Source: Bacteroidota bacterium (GTDB lineage: Bacteria; Bacteroidota; Bacteroidia; Bacteroidales; GCA-2748055). From it: a stretch of 6,156 nucleotides of DNA. Made by a program: the position numbers and the translations under genes. The DNA lies in contig JAUVIT010000125.1 in assembly GCA_030592605.1 (NCBI GenBank), positions 1 to 6,156 of the forward strand, given 5' to 3'. Each line of letters starts with the position of its first letter. Within the stretch, counting starts at the first letter, position 1. Below the pieces are notes generated by a model that saw only the letters and a program-made list of their open reading frames with translations, ran no database searches and had not been told where the DNA came from. Below, piece by piece: positions 1 to 6,156 of the stretch.

Positions 1-57
1 TAATACGGGCTGAGATCAAACCCTTTTACCTGATCTGGATAATGCCAGCGTAGGGAA
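1..57 (+). promoter_or_regulatory. TPP riboswitch (THI box), 3' part of the aptamer; 5' part lies outside the window
   Basis: The conserved THI-box core is visible: GCTGAGA at 9-15, ACCC at 20-23 (3' strand of P2), and ACCTGATCTGG at 28-38 followed by ATAATGCCAGCG at 39-50 and TAGGGAA at 51-57. Helix P5 can be drawn as CTGG 35-38 with CCAG 45-48, and P4 as CCT 29-31 with AGG 52-54. The run from 28 to 57 agrees with the canonical aptamer with no visible deviation. The 5' strands of P1, P2 and P3 are missing because the window starts inside the P3 arm, so the full fold cannot be checked. In this family, binding of thiamine diphosphate normally lowers expression of the downstream gene. Here that gene is a TonB-dependent receptor followed by PnuT and thiamine pyrophosphokinase, which agrees with the assignment. 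Confidence 0.95.
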
Positions 58-118
58 CAGAGTATTCCTGTAGATGCCCCCCTTTTTCGGATTGTTAGTT
101 GTTGCTAAAATCAGTTCT
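58..118 (+). promoter_or_regulatory. Leader between riboswitch aptamer and receptor start; possible expression platform
   Basis: This 61-nt stretch links the aptamer to the ATG at 119. Short alternative pairings can be drawn that reuse the 3' end of the aptamer: GGAA 54-57 with TTCC 65-68, or ACAG 57-60 with CTGT 68-71, possibly extended by GGG 53-55 with CCC 80-82. The CCCCCC run at 77-82 is followed directly by TTTTT at 83-87, which resembles the 3' side of a weak intrinsic terminator. None of these helices is strong, and the missing 5' half of the aptamer prevents deciding which fold TPP favours. The 15 nt before the ATG are A/T-rich without a Shine-Dalgarno motif, as is usual in Bacteroidota. 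The promoter itself must lie to the left of the window. Confidence 0.35.
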
Positions 119-2542
119 ATGAAGAGGATTTTGCTGTTTTCACTGATGTTGGTCACTTCTCTTGTTGCCATATCTCAGAAAATAAATGTTATAGGCACAG
201 TGACAGATACGAACGGGGAAGCACTGGTGGGTGCCAATGTGGTGGTCAACAACACAAAGCTGGGTGTTATAAGCAATGGAGATGGTAGATTTGAATTGGC
301 CCTGGATGGGAGTCGATCTTATGAAATTGAAATCTCCTATATTGGTTACGAGAGCCATGTTTTTGAAGTGCATCCCCCATTTAAGGATCGCTATGAAGTA
401 GTTCTGCAGACCTCCGTATTTATTGCCGACGAAGTTGTAGTCAGGGCTACAAGGGCTGGAAATAAAACACCCATGGCCTATGAAAATATGGAGAAGGAAG
501 AGATCGCCGCCCAGGATATGGGTCAGGATATGGGCTATCTCCTTAGTTTAACACCCTCCCTGGTTCAATCTTCCGAATCGGGTACTGGTATCGGGTATAC
601 TAACTTTCGGATCCGGGGTGCCGATCCCAGCAGAATCAATATAACAGTAGATGGTATTCCCCTGAATGATGCAGAATCGCAACAGGTATTCTGGGTGAAT
701 ATGCCATCATTTGCAAGCTCATTAAGCAGTATCCAGGTACAGCGGGGAGTGGGGACCTCCACCAATGGCGCGGCGGCTTTTGGGGCTACGGTCAATATGC
801 AGACAGAGACTCCTTCGAGGGATGCTTATGCAGATATCAGTAGTACTTTTGGTTCATACAATACATGGATCAATACGGTGAAGGCAGGGACAGGACTGAT
901 TAAGGACAGGCTTAGTTTTGATTTTCGATATTCAAATTTGAAATCCGATGCTTATGTGGATTATGCCTCTTCTGACAATCAATCCATGCAATTTACCGGG
1001 ACCTATTTCACAAAGAAAGGCAGAATAAAGGCCAATGTAATTCTGGGTGAGCAGCATTCGGGGATTAGTTGGTGGGGGGTAGATGAAGTTACCCTGGATA
1101 CCAACCGGACCTACAATCCGGCCGGACAGTATGTAAATCCCTCAGGTGAGAATCGCTACTACGAAAATCAGACTGATAATTACTGGCAGAACCATTATCA
1201 CCTGGTCTACTCTACCAATCTTTCAGAAAATCTTCTTTTAAATGCGGCCCTCTTTTATGTGGATGGCAGGGGATATTACGAGCAGTTTAAACAGGACGAG
1301 GCGGTGGAGGATTATTATTTACCACCCATTGTAGGGGAGAACGATACCATAACTCATACAGACCTGGTGAGGCAGAAGTGGCTGGATAATGATTTTTATG
1401 GAGGAGTTTTCTCCCTGATCTACTCATTGGATCGCTTGAAGCTGACCGGTGGTGGTGGCATAAACAAATATGTGGGTGATCACTTTGGCGAAATTATATG
1501 GATGAGGTATGCAGGTGATACCGAGAAGGAGCATGAGTGGTACAGGAACAGTTCAGAAAAATGGGATGGCAATCTGTATCTTAAGTCTAATTACCAGGTA
1601 GGCCCTCGCTTGAATCTCTTTGCTGATGTCCAGTACCGCTATGTCAACTACCTTATGGAAGGCATCGATGACGACGGTTATATGCGTGAGCTGGACCAGG
1701 AACACATATTTAACTTTTTTAATCCAAAGCTGGGGGCCCAACTGGAGATCAGTGCCTCTCAATATGCCTACGCTTCCTTCTCCATTGGAAACAGGGAACC
1801 TACCCGGCAGAATTTTAAAGATGCAACAGGCGATCCCGAATCCACTCCTCAGGCAGAGCGGCTCAGAGACCTGGAGCTTGGTTACTCCTTCTCTTCTAAA
1901 TCACTGGCTGCTGCGGTCAACCTTTACTATATGGATTATAAAAACCAACTGGTTCCGACAGGTGAGTTGAGCCAGGATGGTTACCCGATAATGACCAATG
2001 TACAGGATAGTTACAGGGCTGGTATTGAGCTAAGTTTTGGTGTGCAGGCTTTTTCCTTCCTGGAGTGGAATGCCAACCTGACATTAAGCAGGAACAAGAT
2101 CAGTGACTTTGTAGAGTCCTACACCGATTATAATTCGGCTACATGGGAAGGCAATCCCTCCTCAAGAGACCTGGGCGATGTGGATATCGCCTATTCGCCA
2201 TCGGTGATCTCTTCCAGCGACCTGGCTTTTCACCTGGCAAAGTCCATGGAGCTACACCTGATCAGTCAGTATGTAAGTGAACAGTACTTTGTGAATACCA
2301 TGAATGAGAATCTGAAACTGGATTCCTGGTTTGTAAACAATTTGAGATTTGATTATTCATTTCCTGTAAAAAAGCTTGGCGTTATTGGCTTACAGTTCCA
2401 GGTTAATAATCTCTTTTCTACCCTCTATGAAAACAATGCATACGGAGGAACCTGGTGGGAAGACGGAGAGGAATATTACTGGTCGGCCTATTTCCCCCAG
2501 GCAACTATTAATTACCTGGCCAAGGTGAATTTAAGATTCTAA
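119..2542 (+). CDS. TonB-dependent outer-membrane receptor, probable thiamine (or thiamine derivative) transporter, OMR1 type
   Basis: This 807-residue protein has the layout of a Bacteroidota TonB-dependent receptor. Residues 1-19 are a signal peptide (MKR, hydrophobic core, cleavage likely after AIS). Residues ~22-100 form a carboxypeptidase-regulatory-like beta-sandwich (GTVTDTNGEALVGANV, GDGRFEL, IGYES). A TonB-box-like stretch, DEVVVRAT, lies at 104-111. The plug domain spans ~112-235, with FRIRGADPSRINITVDGIPL starting at 163. The remainder is the 22-strand beta-barrel, ending in the aromatic-terminated strand YLAKVNLRF. The start at 119 is preferred to the in-frame ATG at 74 because it begins directly with a normal signal peptide. 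The gene is first after the TPP riboswitch and 20 nt ahead of a PnuT gene, so thiamine, a phosphate ester or a precursor is the likely substrate. That substrate is inferred from context; the sequence of the barrel does not prove it. No frameshift or truncation is seen. Confidence 0.93.
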   Translation: MKRILLFSLMLVTSLVAISQKINVIGTVTDTNGEALVGANVVVNNTKLGVISNGDGRFELALDGSRSYEIEISYIGYESHVFEVHPPFKDRYEVVLQTSVFIADEVVVRATRAGNKTPMAYENMEKEEIAAQDMGQDMGYLLSLTPSLVQSSESGTGIGYTNFRIRGADPSRINITVDGIPLNDAESQQVFWVNMPSFASSLSSIQVQRGVGTSTNGAAAFGATVNMQTETPSRDAYADISSTFGSYNTWINTVKAGTGLIKDRLSFDFRYSNLKSDAYVDYASSDNQSMQFTGTYFTKKGRIKANVILGEQHSGISWWGVDEVTLDTNRTYNPAGQYVNPSGENRYYENQTDNYWQNHYHLVYSTNLSENLLLNAALFYVDGRGYYEQFKQDEAVEDYYLPPIVGENDTITHTDLVRQKWLDNDFYGGVFSLIYSLDRLKLTGGGGINKYVGDHFGEIIWMRYAGDTEKEHEWYRNSSEKWDGNLYLKSNYQVGPRLNLFADVQYRYVNYLMEGIDDDGYMRELDQEHIFNFFNPKLGAQLEISASQYAYASFSIGNREPTRQNFKDATGDPESTPQAERLRDLELGYSFSSKSLAAAVNLYYMDYKNQLVPTGELSQDGYPIMTNVQDSYRAGIELSFGVQAFSFLEWNANLTLSRNKISDFVESYTDYNSATWEGNPSSRDLGDVDIAYSPSVISSSDLAFHLAKSMELHLISQYVSEQYFVNTMNENLKLDSWFVNNLRFDYSFPVKKLGVIGLQFQVNNLFSTLYENNAYGGTWWEDGEEYYWSAYFPQATINYLAKVNLRF

Positions 2543-2562
2543 AAGCTTAAGAAGTAGGAAAG

Positions 2563-3147
2563 ATGTGGATTGAGATATTCGGTGTCATTACAGGCATTCT
2601 TTATGTGATTCTGGAGGTGAAGCAGAACAGATTGCTCTGGCCACTGGGAATCATCACATCTGCAGCTTACGTTTTCATTTTCTTTACCGGAAAGTTCTAT
2701 GCAGATATGGGACTGCAGGTTTACTATGTTCTGATCAGCATCTATGGCTGGTATTACTGGAGCAGGGGTGGATCAAAGGCGGATAAAGGGGAGCTTCCGG
2801 TGGTCAGAATCAACAGGCAGCAGCTCCTCCTGCTCTTTCTCACTTTTGCACTGTCCTGGGTGGGGATCTATTTTGTCCTGGATAGGTTTACCGATTCTAC
2901 GGTCCCTCTGGGGGATTCCTTTACAACGGCACTCGCCATCGTAGCCACCTGGATGCTGACCCGAAAGATTATAGAACAGTGGTTTTTATGGATTATTGCC
3001 AATCTTGTAAGCATAGGTCTATATATTTACAAAGGATTGTATCCCACTGTCATTCTTTATGTAGTCTATGCAGGAATGGCGGTTTACGGGTATTTGGAAT
3101 GGAAGAGATCGATGACTAAGAAGCTAGAAGATGAAAGCGGATCGTAA
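2563..3147 (+). CDS. pnuT: PnuC-family inner-membrane transporter, probable thiamine transporter PnuT
   Basis: This 194-residue protein is almost all membrane helix. Seven segments can be drawn at about 3-19, 24-41, 48-66, 88-106, 117-133, 139-157 and 160-180. The PnuC signature is clear: QNRLLWPLGI at 21-30, the LQVYY...YGWYYW segment around 51-66, and the WxxWxxxN motif W140-W143-N147 followed by SIGLYIYKGLY. PnuC homologues carry vitamins by facilitated diffusion and rely on a cytoplasmic kinase for trapping. The subtype is set here by context: a TPP riboswitch upstream and a thiamine pyrophosphokinase gene overlapping the 3' end mark it as PnuT (thiamine) and not PnuC (nicotinamide riboside) or PnuX (riboflavin). 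A purine-rich AGGAAAG at 2556-2562 may act as a weak ribosome-binding site, although it sits very close to the ATG. The length is normal for the family. Confidence 0.93.
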   Translation: MWIEIFGVITGILYVILEVKQNRLLWPLGIITSAAYVFIFFTGKFYADMGLQVYYVLISIYGWYYWSRGGSKADKGELPVVRINRQQLLLLFLTFALSWVGIYFVLDRFTDSTVPLGDSFTTALAIVATWMLTRKIIEQWFLWIIANLVSIGLYIYKGLYPTVILYVVYAGMAVYGYLEWKRSMTKKLEDESGS

Positions 3148-3766
3148 AGTTGTTATCCTGGCCAACGGACTGTTCCCGAAGGCCCAACAGGGCCTGGATC
3201 TGCTGAAGGCTGCAGATCAGTTGATTTGCTGCGATGGTGCGGCCGATAAACTGATTGCTAAGGGTATGTCGCCCCATGTGATCGTCGGGGATATGGATTC
3301 CCTGTCCGGTGAAGTCAGAGAGCAATACGCATCCATCATCATCCAATCCAACGACCAGGAGAGCAATGACCTGACCAAGGCGGTCCATTATTGTATTGAA
3401 AAAGGGTATTCATCGGTCTCCATTCTGGGTGCAACCGGGATGAGAGAGGATCATACCCTGGGAAATATATCCCTTATGCTGGAGTATTACCCACGGATTG
3501 AGGTGCAAATTATTTCAGATTACGGGATTTTTTTCCTGGTACGCAGTGGTGAGCAGGTTCGGTCTAAGCTTGGAGAGAAAATTTCGTTTTTCTCTATTGA
3601 TAACAGGGTAAGTGTTTCATCAACTGGACTCTTATATCAATTGAATGATCTGCGTTTGTCCAACTGGTACAGGGCAACCCTGAATGAAGCGACGGCAGAT
3701 CAGTTTACACTGAACTTTGAATCAGATCTTCCTTTGATTGTTTACAAAGCCTGGTGCCAAGAATGA
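3131..3766 (+). CDS. thiN: Thiamine pyrophosphokinase (thiamine diphosphokinase; called tnr3 in Bacteroidetes operons)
   Basis: This 211-residue cytoplasmic enzyme transfers pyrophosphate from ATP to thiamine, giving thiamine diphosphate and AMP. All the expected catalytic-domain motifs are present in order: CCDGAAD at 33-39, VGDMDS at 52-57 (the acidic metal/ATP site), DQESNDLTKA at 75-84, and GATGMREDHTLGN at 100-112. The C-terminal thiamine-binding beta domain occupies ~140-208 and includes STGLLYQL and the RATLNEA stretch near its end, in the position of the usual T-S-N-E loop. The length is normal for the family. The start codon lies 17 nt inside the 3' end of pnuT in another reading frame, suggesting translational coupling. 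Kinase trapping next to a PnuT carrier is the expected pairing: the kinase makes uptake effectively one-way and produces the ligand of the upstream riboswitch. Confidence 0.95.
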   Translation: MKADRKVVILANGLFPKAQQGLDLLKAADQLICCDGAADKLIAKGMSPHVIVGDMDSLSGEVREQYASIIIQSNDQESNDLTKAVHYCIEKGYSSVSILGATGMREDHTLGNISLMLEYYPRIEVQIISDYGIFFLVRSGEQVRSKLGEKISFFSIDNRVSVSSTGLLYQLNDLRLSNWYRATLNEATADQFTLNFESDLPLIVYKAWCQE

Positions 3767-4908
3767 AGGGAAAAAGATTGGAACGAATCCTGGCGATCAT
3801 CTCGCTTACACTGGTCATCACGGCAGGAGTTCTGGGCATTCGCCGGGAAGCACAGGAGGTGAATAACTACCTGAACGGGATAATTCCTGAGGGCCACATT
3901 GCAGAAGCATTAGAAGGGGAGCGTTTCGCTTTGTATGAGGTGGATAGTCTGTCACCTGACTTTTATCTGATCAATGAATCTGCTCCCGCCTATGGAGGAG
4001 ATATGATAGTATCGGTGCTTCTGGATACAGCTGGAGTTATTCGGGACCTGAAGGTGGTAAAGCACAGGGAGACCCCCTCTTTTCTGGAGAAGACCGAGAA
4101 AAAGGCATGGAAAAAGTCCCTTGTTGGAAAATCATATGATGATCCGTTTGTGATTGGAGAGGATGTGGATGTGGTAAGTGGGGCCACCTATACCTCCCAG
4201 GCCATTATCCGTTGTGCTCAGGTAGGCTCCGGCAGGATTGCCAGGGATCAGCTCAATCTGGAAGTATCGGCGCCGGAGGCACCAGGCCTGGAGATCGGGA
4301 TCCCTGAAATTGCCTTGCTTGTATTGTATGTGCTGGCACTAATTGGAATTTACAAGCAAACGAGGTTTAAAACGACTATTCGTTGGATCACCATGCTGGG
4401 CAGTCTTTTTATTCTTGGATTCTGGTTCTCACTGCCACTGACTCTGTCGAAATTAAATACCTTTCTACTTGGCTATTTTCCAGATTGGCATACCCAGCTA
4501 TACTGGTACCTTATGATCGGGGGATTTCTGCTCTCCATTTTAGTGACCAGAAAAAATATCTACTGTACCTGGATCTGTCCCCTGGGCGGATTGCAGGAGT
4601 GTCTGGGAGCGGTGGGAGGAGCCAAGCCACGTTTTTCCAGGCGATTTAACAAGAGCATGAAGTGGGTACAGCGTGGAGTGGCACTACTGGCAATTCTTCT
4701 GGCACTCTATTTCCGGAACCCGGTGAAACTGAACTACGAAATCTTCGGGGTGGCACTAAGCCTGACCGGGGCCACCTATTTGTTTGTACTGACCGGACTA
4801 TTTATAATGGCCTCCGTTTTTATCAAGAGGCCCTGGTGCACTTATCTGTGTCCCATCGTCCCGGTGGAAGACTTACTACGCTTACTTGGCAAAAATAAGC
4901 AGGCTTGA
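3763..4908 (+). CDS. NosR/RnfG-like membrane flavoprotein: periplasmic FMN-binding domain plus polytopic domain with two CxxxCP motifs
   Basis: This 381-residue protein starts with one membrane helix (~8-26), followed by a periplasmic FMN-binding domain (~65-160). That domain has the RnfG/NqrC features AYGGD (76-80) and ETPSFLEK (103-110). It also has the flavinylation motif D136-x2-SGATYT, where T144 is the predicted site of covalent FMN attachment by ApbE. Five more helices follow (~181-199, 206-226, 246-263, 304-323, 330-354). Basic residues mark the cytoplasmic loops and place both NosR-type motifs, C268-x3-C272-P and C359-x3-C363-P, on the cytoplasmic side. The CxxCxxCxxxCP ferredoxin clusters found at the end of NosR are absent. 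The likely role is passing electrons across the inner membrane to a periplasmic FMN; donor and acceptor are unknown. The ATG at 3763 overlaps the kinase stop as ATGA and is preferred to the in-frame GTG at 3754. Operon position suggests control by TPP. No ApbE gene is in the window. Confidence 0.87.
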   Translation: MKGKRLERILAIISLTLVITAGVLGIRREAQEVNNYLNGIIPEGHIAEALEGERFALYEVDSLSPDFYLINESAPAYGGDMIVSVLLDTAGVIRDLKVVKHRETPSFLEKTEKKAWKKSLVGKSYDDPFVIGEDVDVVSGATYTSQAIIRCAQVGSGRIARDQLNLEVSAPEAPGLEIGIPEIALLVLYVLALIGIYKQTRFKTTIRWITMLGSLFILGFWFSLPLTLSKLNTFLLGYFPDWHTQLYWYLMIGGFLLSILVTRKNIYCTWICPLGGLQECLGAVGGAKPRFSRRFNKSMKWVQRGVALLAILLALYFRNPVKLNYEIFGVALSLTGATYLFVLTGLFIMASVFIKRPWCTYLCPIVPVEDLLRLLGKNKQA

Positions 4909-4912
4909 ATTT

Positions 4913-6156
4913 CTATTGTGCGATTCCCAGCTTTTTTTCAATATCCTTAGACGCATGGCTATCTGGACAATCGATGGAGGGTAGCCAGGGCTTGATATCC
5001 AGAACTGGTGTGCCATTGTAAGCATCTATCCCACTCACATAAAGATTTCGGCCCTCGACTCGGTCAAGCTTAATGACTCCAAATCCCATTGAATTGGGCC
5101 GGTTGGGAGAGCGGGTGGCGAAAAGCCCAAACTCCTTCTCACTGGCAGGCGGTCTTACAAAGGCATGCCACTTCTTTGACATATGCATGTGGTATAACAC
5201 AATGATATATTCATATTGTTCCAGGTCTTGCAGTGCTTCCTCGAATTCCGGATAGATTTCAATGAGGCCCTGATTTTCAGGAACCAGTGCTCCCTGGCGA
5301 GGGGCGCCGGTTTGAGGAGATAGATCTGTATGGAACTCTCCAATGGGTTTATAGTCAATGTTCATATTTGCAGGTTCTAATGCTTGTTCAGGATCCCTTT
5401 CTTCGGGTATTTCAAAGAGAACATGACCCAGTTCATGCTCATCAAAACTGTTGTTTTCCAATGCAGGTTTAATACCCGCTTCATGCACATAAATGGCAGC
5501 TTTCTGGGTGTTCATGGAATTCAGGAACTGATTTCCGGTGAGCTTTAGCTCTTTGGCTGGTGAATTAATGGAAAAACCATAGCCCCCTCCATTTGTCCCA
5601 TTGTTTTCTATGATGTTATTAATGAAGGTATTTCTATGAGGAGCATTGGCTTCCCTCTCCCCCCTCAGGTGAACACCATCACTACCGTTCTCAAAGAAGT
5701 GATTATTTTCAAAAAGCACATCAGTGTCTTTGTGTCCCGTACACAGCCCATAGCGGCCATTATGGTGAAACAGGTTCCCCTTGACCCTGCTCTCATATAC
5801 CCGCCAGCAAATAAACAATCCATCCTGATCGTTATGATGCACATCATTGTTTTCAATAATGGAAAAGGGCGATCCGGTCCCCGGATGCATGCCGGTATTT
5901 CCACTTCCGGATATTTCACTGTTCTTAATGGTAATATGTTCCGTAATTTGCCAGCTGATACCCTCTCCGTTAAAATCTTTTACCAGGACACTATCCACAG
6001 TAATCCATTTGGATTTATAGATCAAAATACCAGCACTATTACATCCGTCAGCAAAGAAGTTTTCACTCCGCATGCCGTCGATTACCAGATTCGAGATGCT
6101 GCTGTTTTCTGCTTCAATCACCTCCACAACAGAGGAGGCATTTGAGATAAGTCCGA
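4913..6156 (-). CDS. Right-handed beta-helix repeat protein fused to a C-terminal TrmO/TsaA-like domain; N-terminus beyond the window
   Basis: The frame is open to the right edge (first full codon at 6154), so the true start and any signal peptide are not visible; 413 residues can be read. Residues 1 to ~250 are parallel beta-helix rungs with the typical N-rich ladder (ITIKNSEISGSGNTG, SIIENNDVHHNDQDG, VLFENNHFFENGSDG, NTFINNIIENNG). This resembles NosD, pectate-lyase and epimerase-type helices, but no catalytic site is recognised. A short acidic linker (~250-263) leads to residues 264-413. These match TrmO/TsaA: YKPIGEF near the start, PRQGALVPENQG, FATRSPNRPNSMG (R348-S349-P350) and NGTPVLDIKPWLP (380-392). 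In its characterised form TrmO uses S-adenosylmethionine to N6-methylate t6A37 in tRNA-Thr. The extra C-terminal domain of E. coli TrmO is absent. The gene converges on the thiamine operon and leaves 4 nt between the stops. Both domain calls are firm; the function of the combined protein is unknown. Confidence 0.88.
   Translation of the reverse strand, partial: GLISNASSVVEVIEAENSSISNLVIDGMRSENFFADGCNSAGILIYKSKWITVDSVLVKDFNGEGISWQITEHITIKNSEISGSGNTGMHPGTGSPFSIIENNDVHHNDQDGLFICWRVYESRVKGNLFHHNGRYGLCTGHKDTDVLFENNHFFENGSDGVHLRGEREANAPHRNTFINNIIENNGTNGGGYGFSINSPAKELKLTGNQFLNSMNTQKAAIYVHEAGIKPALENNSFDEHELGHVLFEIPEERDPEQALEPANMNIDYKPIGEFHTDLSPQTGAPRQGALVPENQGLIEIYPEFEEALQDLEQYEYIIVLYHMHMSKKWHAFVRPPASEKEFGLFATRSPNRPNSMGFGVIKLDRVEGRNLYVSGIDAYNGTPVLDIKPWLPSIDCPDSHASKDIEKKLGIAQ

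Noticed and set aside
74..118. Upstream in-frame ATG giving a 15-residue longer receptor
   Set aside because: The extra residues (MPPFFGLLVVAKISS) precede a normal signal peptide that starts at 119, and the ATG at 74 lies in the C/T-rich leader right after the aptamer. The start at 119 is more sensible.
1620..1970. Open frame of 116 codons inside the receptor gene on the same strand
   Set aside because: It lies out of frame inside the beta-barrel coding region, and its translation shows no domain or signal.
3754..3762. GTG start three codons upstream of the redox-protein ATG
   Set aside because: The ATG at 3763 forms the classic ATGA overlap with the kinase stop and needs no rarer start codon. 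The three extra residues add nothing recognisable.
4895..4912. Small inverted repeat AAGC-AG-GCTT as a bidirectional terminator
   Set aside because: A 4-bp stem with a 2-nt loop cannot form a stable hairpin, and the adjoining A/T runs are short.
4913..5365. Stand-alone TrmO gene starting at the internal ATG at 5365
   Set aside because: The frame is continuous with the beta-helix part, no stop separates them, and no ribosome-binding site is visible before this ATG. A single fused gene is the simpler reading, though internal initiation is not excluded.
5636..6145. Long plus-strand open frame of 169 codons opposite the beta-helix region
   Set aside because: It is fully antisense to a protein with clear beta-helix repeats, its translation resembles no family I recognise, and it lacks a start signal. 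It is treated as a shadow of the minus-strand gene.
3763..6156. A nos-type (nitrous oxide) locus, because a NosR-like protein lies next to a NosD-like beta-helix protein
   Set aside because: There is no nosZ, nosF or nosY, and the genes are convergent. The redox gene is tied to the thiamine operon, and the beta-helix carries a TrmO domain. The resemblance is only at the level of broad folds.

Overview
This window reads as part of a chromosome of a Bacteroidota bacterium, probably a free-living or marine/gut Bacteroidales-like lineage. The evidence is a TonB-dependent receptor with an N-terminal carboxypeptidase-regulatory-like domain, starts with little or no Shine-Dalgarno sequence, and the gene order TPP riboswitch - outer-membrane receptor - PnuT - thiamine pyrophosphokinase. 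That order is the thiamine-salvage arrangement described for Bacteroidetes by comparative genomics (OMR1-pnuT-tnr3). The exact genus cannot be read from the sequence.

Layout. Positions 1-57 hold the 3' part of a TPP (THI-box) riboswitch aptamer, cut by the left edge. A leader of about 60 nt follows. Then come four tightly packed plus-strand genes: a TonB-dependent receptor (119-2542), a PnuC-family transporter of PnuT type (2563-3147), thiamine pyrophosphokinase (3131-3766), and a membrane protein with a periplasmic FMN-binding domain and NosR-like CxxxCP motifs (3763-4908). Spacings are 20 nt, a 17-nt overlap and a 4-nt ATGA overlap, so they are very likely one transcript under TPP control. 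A convergent minus-strand gene ends only 4 nt beyond the operon's last stop and runs off the right edge (4913-6156). It encodes right-handed beta-helix repeats fused in frame to a TrmO/TsaA tRNA-methyltransferase-like domain.

How the genes fit together. The receptor would bring thiamine or a derivative across the outer membrane using TonB energy. PnuT would let it cross the inner membrane by facilitated diffusion. The kinase would trap it as thiamine diphosphate (TPP), which feeds back on the riboswitch. The fourth gene does not belong to the textbook pathway: it looks like a device that moves electrons across the inner membrane to a covalently bound periplasmic FMN. Its apparent co-regulation with thiamine uptake is one of the two most interesting points here. 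The other is the beta-helix-TrmO fusion, which joins a fold usually found outside the cytoplasm to a domain that normally modifies cytoplasmic tRNA.

No tRNA, rRNA, CRISPR array, insertion sequence or long repeat was seen. There is no gene-free stretch longer than about 120 nt.
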